A DNA stretch of 7,584 nucleotides from Caldithrix sp964468415. GTDB lineage: Bacteria; Calditrichota; Calditrichia; Calditrichales; Calditrichaceae. Position 1 is the stretch's first letter. Each line of letters starts with the position of its first letter. The DNA is taken from NCBI GenBank assembly GCA_964468415.1, contig CAYXUS010000097.1:1-7584 (forward strand), written 5' to 3'. Position numbers and translations under genes: made by a program. Positions 4,599 through 7,584 of the stretch are shown here, piece after piece. The notes beneath the pieces were generated by a model that was not told the origin of the DNA, did not search any database, and saw only the letters and a list, made by a program, of their open reading frames with translations.

Positions 4599-7427
4599 AT
4601 GATGAATAAATCCGTTCACATGCGTCTTTTTCCTCTGCTCCTCTTGCTGGTCGCCCAAATCTGGGCACAGGGATTTTACTTCGGTCGCAATAAAGTGCAT
4701 TACCACCATTTTAAATGGCAGATTATGCGCACCAAGCATTTCGATATCTATTACTATCCGGAAATGAAAGACGTGGCCGAAAAAGGCGCCCAATTTGCCG
4801 AAGACTCGTATCGTGTTCTCGAACAAAAATTCAACTATTCCGTTGTTTACCGCATCCCTCTTATTTTTTACAGTTCCCACGAACATTTTGAGCAAACCAA
4901 TGTCACACCCGGCTTCATTCCCCCGAATGTGGGCGGTTTTTTTGAGTTCATGAAAGGACGTGTGGTTGTACCCGGTAATGGTGACCTTAAAGAATTTCGA
5001 CGGGTTATTCGCCACGAATTGGTGCACGTTTTCATGCACACAAAGCTGTACCATGTGCTTTCGAAATACGAAAAAATCGAAGGCGCCTACCCTCCCCTGT
5101 GGTTTGTGGAGGGTTTGGCCGAATTTTGGTCGCGGAAATGGGATGCCCAGGCCGAAATGGTTTTGCGCGATGCCGTGCTGAACAACTACATTGTGGGATT
5201 GGAAAAAGCCTATCAGATTAACGGCACCTTTCTCATGTACAAGCTGGGACAAAATGTTCTCACCTACATTGCTCAAAAATACGGCGAAGACAAAATTTTG
5301 CGGATGATGGAGCTGGTGTGGAAGTATCCCTACTTCGAACAATGTTTTAAAGAAGTTCTGGGCATGGATTACCGCACGTTTGACCACGAATACCTGTATT
5401 ATCTCAAAAAGCACTACTACCCTATGTTTGCCGACAATGATTATTCCGATCAGGTAAGTCAAACCATCGTGCGGCGTGGCTACAATTTTAAGCCGGCCTA
5501 TTACGAACACGATGGACAGCCCTACGTCGTTTTTGTGGCCAATCGCACCGGCTACTCCAGCATTTACATGCGGCCGCTCAAGCCTTTGTCTTACGAAGAC
5601 AAAGAAAAAGATGTGCAATTGCTTATTAAAGGTGAAAGTACCTCAAAATTCGAATCGTTTCATGTGTTCGATTCCAAAATTGACGTAAACCGAAAAGGCG
5701 TTCTGGTTTTTAGCTCGCGCAGCGGCGAAAGCGACGTGCTTTATTTGTACGATATTCCTGCGCGCAAAATTATCGCCCGCCATCGCTTCCCGAAGCTGGT
5801 GGCTATTTACTCCCCCCATTGGTCGCCGGACGGAAGCGAAATCGTCTTCAGCGGACTGAGCTTTGGCGGCTACAAAGATTTGTACGTGTATCGTTTGGCA
5901 AATAATGAGCTTATTCAATTAACCAATGATTTTTACACGGATGACGATCCCACTTATTCCCCCGACGGGCGTTACATCGCTTTTTCTTCCGACCGAAGTG
6001 CCTGTGGGCCGGAGGGAGCGTCCAATATTTTCCTGATGGATCGCCAAACCGGTGAGATGCGCTACCTGACTTTTGGTGTGCAGAAGGATCAAAGTCCGGC
6101 ATTTTCTCCGGACGGACGTTATCTGGCGTTTACTTCCGATCGCAGCGGTTCCTTCGACATTTACCTCATCGAAAATCCCGTAGCCGCGGCCTTTGAAGAG
6201 AAACCGATTCGCATGTTAAAAATGAGTTCTTTTTTAGGCGCGGCTTTCGATCCCTGCTGGACGCCCCAAAAGGGTTTGCTGTTTGGCACCTTCGAGAAGG
6301 GCTTCTTTCAAATTCGCTACCAGCCCGACTTTTTGACTCGCCTGACCCGGGCCAAAACGTTTGTTCAACCCGTTGCCGTCACCGCGACAAAGCCCTGGTC
6401 ATTCAAAAATATTGCCAAAAAATTGGTTAAAACGCGCAAGCCGTACATGCGCAAATACACGTTAGATTTTGCGCAAACACAGGTCTCGCAAGATCCTATT
6501 TTTGGCACCACCGGCGGCGCACAATTCGCTTTTACCGATATGTTGGGTAACGATCAATACTATGTGCTCATCTACAACAATGCCCGTGTGGCCAGCGAAT
6601 TCTGGAAAAGTTTTAATGTGGCCGTAACCAAAATTTCACTGGAGCACCGCATCAACTGGGCGGTTAGCCTGTATCGCTTTGCCGGTTACTATTACTACCC
6701 GGGAGACAATTATTTTTACGAAGAACGCGCCGGAGGTATCGTCACCTTTAGCTATCCTTTTTCTCAATTCACGCGAATTTCCATGAGCCAGTCACTGGCC
6801 TACTCCGATCGGGATTGGTTTTTTGACCGCCGTCGGCGCGCCTACCTGAACACCAACTACATTTCTCTGGTAAACGACAATTCGATTTGGGGCCCTACCG
6901 GCCCCATGGACGGCCAGCGTATTAATATCACTTTTGGCAACACTTACGACCTTGCTTATTCGAATGTGAATTATTTGACCGGTCTCATCGACGTGCGAAA
7001 ATACTTCCGCCTAAGCTTGCGCACGGCCTACGCCGTTCGTTTCCTTTCCATGTTTAATGAAGGACGTGAGGCGATGGAGTATTTTTTTGGCGGAAGCTGG
7101 GATTTGCGACTCTACCGCCGCTGGTCCCTGCACGGTAAACGCATCATGCTTATTTCGCAGGAATTACGGTTTCCGTTAATCGATCAATTGGGCATTTTGC
7201 TGCCCGTGGCCGCTTTGCGTTTTTCGGGAATTCGCGGCGCGCTCTTTCTGGACGCGGGTAATGCCTGGAATTCCAAATGGCCGGGCTTTCGCGGCAGCTT
7301 TGGGTTTGGGGTACGCATGAATTTGGGCAATATGCTCGTTTTACGTTTGGACATCGGACGGCGCACTGATTTTAAGTCCATTGGGAAAACAACACTCACC
7401 CAGTTCTTTTTTGGATGGGATTTTTAA
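4599..7427 (+). CDS. Exported zinc-peptidase-like / PD40 beta-propeller / Omp85-like outer-membrane barrel fusion protein
   Basis: This gene encodes about 942 aa. Residues 1-23 are a signal peptide (hydrophobic LFPLLLLLVAQIWA), probably cut before Gln24. Residues about 38-280 look like an MA-clan (gluzincin) metallopeptidase: HELVH at 139-143 supplies two zinc-ligand His and the catalytic Glu, and Glu171 in WFVEGLAEFW fits the third ligand. Residues about 300-575 form a TolB-like propeller with PD40 repeats (WSPDG near 408-412, SPDGRYIAF 454-462, SPDGRYLAF 503-511, plus degenerate blades). Residues about 621-942 are rich in alternating aromatic strands, contain GALFLDAGNAW (880-890) typical of Omp85/BamA C-termini, and end FFFGWDF, the terminal Phe expected for barrel insertion. 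No POTRA domain is seen. The substrate is unknown; a role in outer-membrane protein or surface processing is inference. Start choice is uncertain: ATGs at 4575, 4599, 4602 and 4620 and a TTG at 4518 are in frame, and none has a good ribosome site. The stop overlaps a lipoprotein start. Confidence 0.85.
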   Translation: MMNKSVHMRLFPLLLLLVAQIWAQGFYFGRNKVHYHHFKWQIMRTKHFDIYYYPEMKDVAEKGAQFAEDSYRVLEQKFNYSVVYRIPLIFYSSHEHFEQTNVTPGFIPPNVGGFFEFMKGRVVVPGNGDLKEFRRVIRHELVHVFMHTKLYHVLSKYEKIEGAYPPLWFVEGLAEFWSRKWDAQAEMVLRDAVLNNYIVGLEKAYQINGTFLMYKLGQNVLTYIAQKYGEDKILRMMELVWKYPYFEQCFKEVLGMDYRTFDHEYLYYLKKHYYPMFADNDYSDQVSQTIVRRGYNFKPAYYEHDGQPYVVFVANRTGYSSIYMRPLKPLSYEDKEKDVQLLIKGESTSKFESFHVFDSKIDVNRKGVLVFSSRSGESDVLYLYDIPARKIIARHRFPKLVAIYSPHWSPDGSEIVFSGLSFGGYKDLYVYRLANNELIQLTNDFYTDDDPTYSPDGRYIAFSSDRSACGPEGASNIFLMDRQTGEMRYLTFGVQKDQSPAFSPDGRYLAFTSDRSGSFDIYLIENPVAAAFEEKPIRMLKMSSFLGAAFDPCWTPQKGLLFGTFEKGFFQIRYQPDFLTRLTRAKTFVQPVAVTATKPWSFKNIAKKLVKTRKPYMRKYTLDFAQTQVSQDPIFGTTGGAQFAFTDMLGNDQYYVLIYNNARVASEFWKSFNVAVTKISLEHRINWAVSLYRFAGYYYYPGDNYFYEERAGGIVTFSYPFSQFTRISMSQSLAYSDRDWFFDRRRRAYLNTNYISLVNDNSIWGPTGPMDGQRINITFGNTYDLAYSNVNYLTGLIDVRKYFRLSLRTAYAVRFLSMFNEGREAMEYFFGGSWDLRLYRRWSLHGKRIMLISQELRFPLIDQLGILLPVAALRFSGIRGALFLDAGNAWNSKWPGFRGSFGFGVRMNLGNMLVLRLDIGRRTDFKSIGKTTLTQFFFGWDF

Positions 7428-7584
7428 TGGAAAGGCATCATTTTAATTTGCAAAACAGGAAAAAACATTTTTGGGCGCTCGCGCTTTTTCCGGGGCTCCC
7501 ATCGAGAATGCTGCTTATCGGGTTGGGCTGGATGCTTGGCTCTGTTTTGCTTTTGGCTTCCTGTGCCAGACCTTCTCTTCCTTC
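7427..7584 (+). CDS. Lipoprotein, N-terminus only, coupled to the barrel gene
   Basis: The ATG at 7427-7429 shares its A with the TAA stop of the barrel gene (TAATG), and the frame stays open for 52 codons to the window edge. The protein has a basic start (RKKHF) and then a hydrophobic run ending in LLLASC, a lipobox with the lipidated Cys at residue 46. If the internal ATG at 7508 is used instead, Cys is residue 19, a more usual signal length. GGATGGGA lies upstream of the first ATG as a possible ribosome site, with only GAGA before the second. The mature part is almost entirely outside the window, so no function can be given. The overlap implies co-translation with the barrel protein, and lipidation places the product in the envelope, so it may be a partner of the barrel protein. 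Confidence 0.72.
   Translation, partial: MERHHFNLQNRKKHFWALALFPGLPSRMLLIGLGWMLGSVLLLASCARPSLP

Noticed and set aside
4554..5618. Minus-strand open frame of 354 codons
   Set aside because: It is antisense to the well-supported barrel gene, has His/Phe/Val-heavy low-sense composition, no recognisable motifs and no ribosome site.
1..7584. tRNA, rRNA, CRISPR array, insertion sequence or prophage
   Set aside because: No cloverleaf-like sequence, regularly spaced direct repeats, transposase or integrase motifs, or terminal inverted repeats were seen on either strand.

Overview
The window holds five protein-coding genes that can be read with confidence and the start of a sixth. It looks like a Gram-negative (diderm) bacterium of the FCB type. 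The evidence is an outer-membrane barrel protein ending in a terminal Phe, a lipoprotein with a lipobox, a DUF4954 protein (a family I associate mainly with Bacteroidetes relatives), and a signal peptide ending in Ala-Gln. Mid-range GC, strong AGGAG ribosome sites on the minus-strand genes and the mix of genes would fit a Calditrichota- or Ignavibacteria-like anaerobe, but that assignment is inference only.

Bases 1-4304 are a minus-strand block, listed here in transcription order. An acyl carrier protein (4304-4062) is followed after 30 bp by a single-chain ADP-forming acyl/acetate-CoA ligase (4031-1899). Then comes a 73-bp gap with an inverted repeat, and glucosamine-6-phosphate deaminase NagB (1824-1012) with a clear intrinsic terminator just behind it (997-966). 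Last is the N-terminal two thirds or less of a DUF4954 beta-helix protein (863 to beyond the left edge). This DUF4954 gene is open through the window edge, with no in-frame stop.

Bases 4305-4598 are a non-coding divergent control region. It carries TTAGT/ACTAA inverted repeats on the acp side and a pyrimidine-rich leader on the other side.

Bases 4599-7584 are a plus-strand unit. A large exported protein (about 942 aa) joins a HExxH zinc-peptidase-like domain, a PD40/TolB-like beta-propeller and an Omp85/BamA-like outer-membrane barrel in one chain. Its stop codon overlaps the start of a lipoprotein gene (TAATG), which runs off the right edge.

Functionally, the minus block covers acyl-group activation/carriage and amino-sugar catabolism, while the plus block is an envelope module. 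The protease-propeller-barrel fusion and its coupled lipoprotein are the least understood and most interesting part. The architecture probably recurs in related phyla, but I know of no established function for it.
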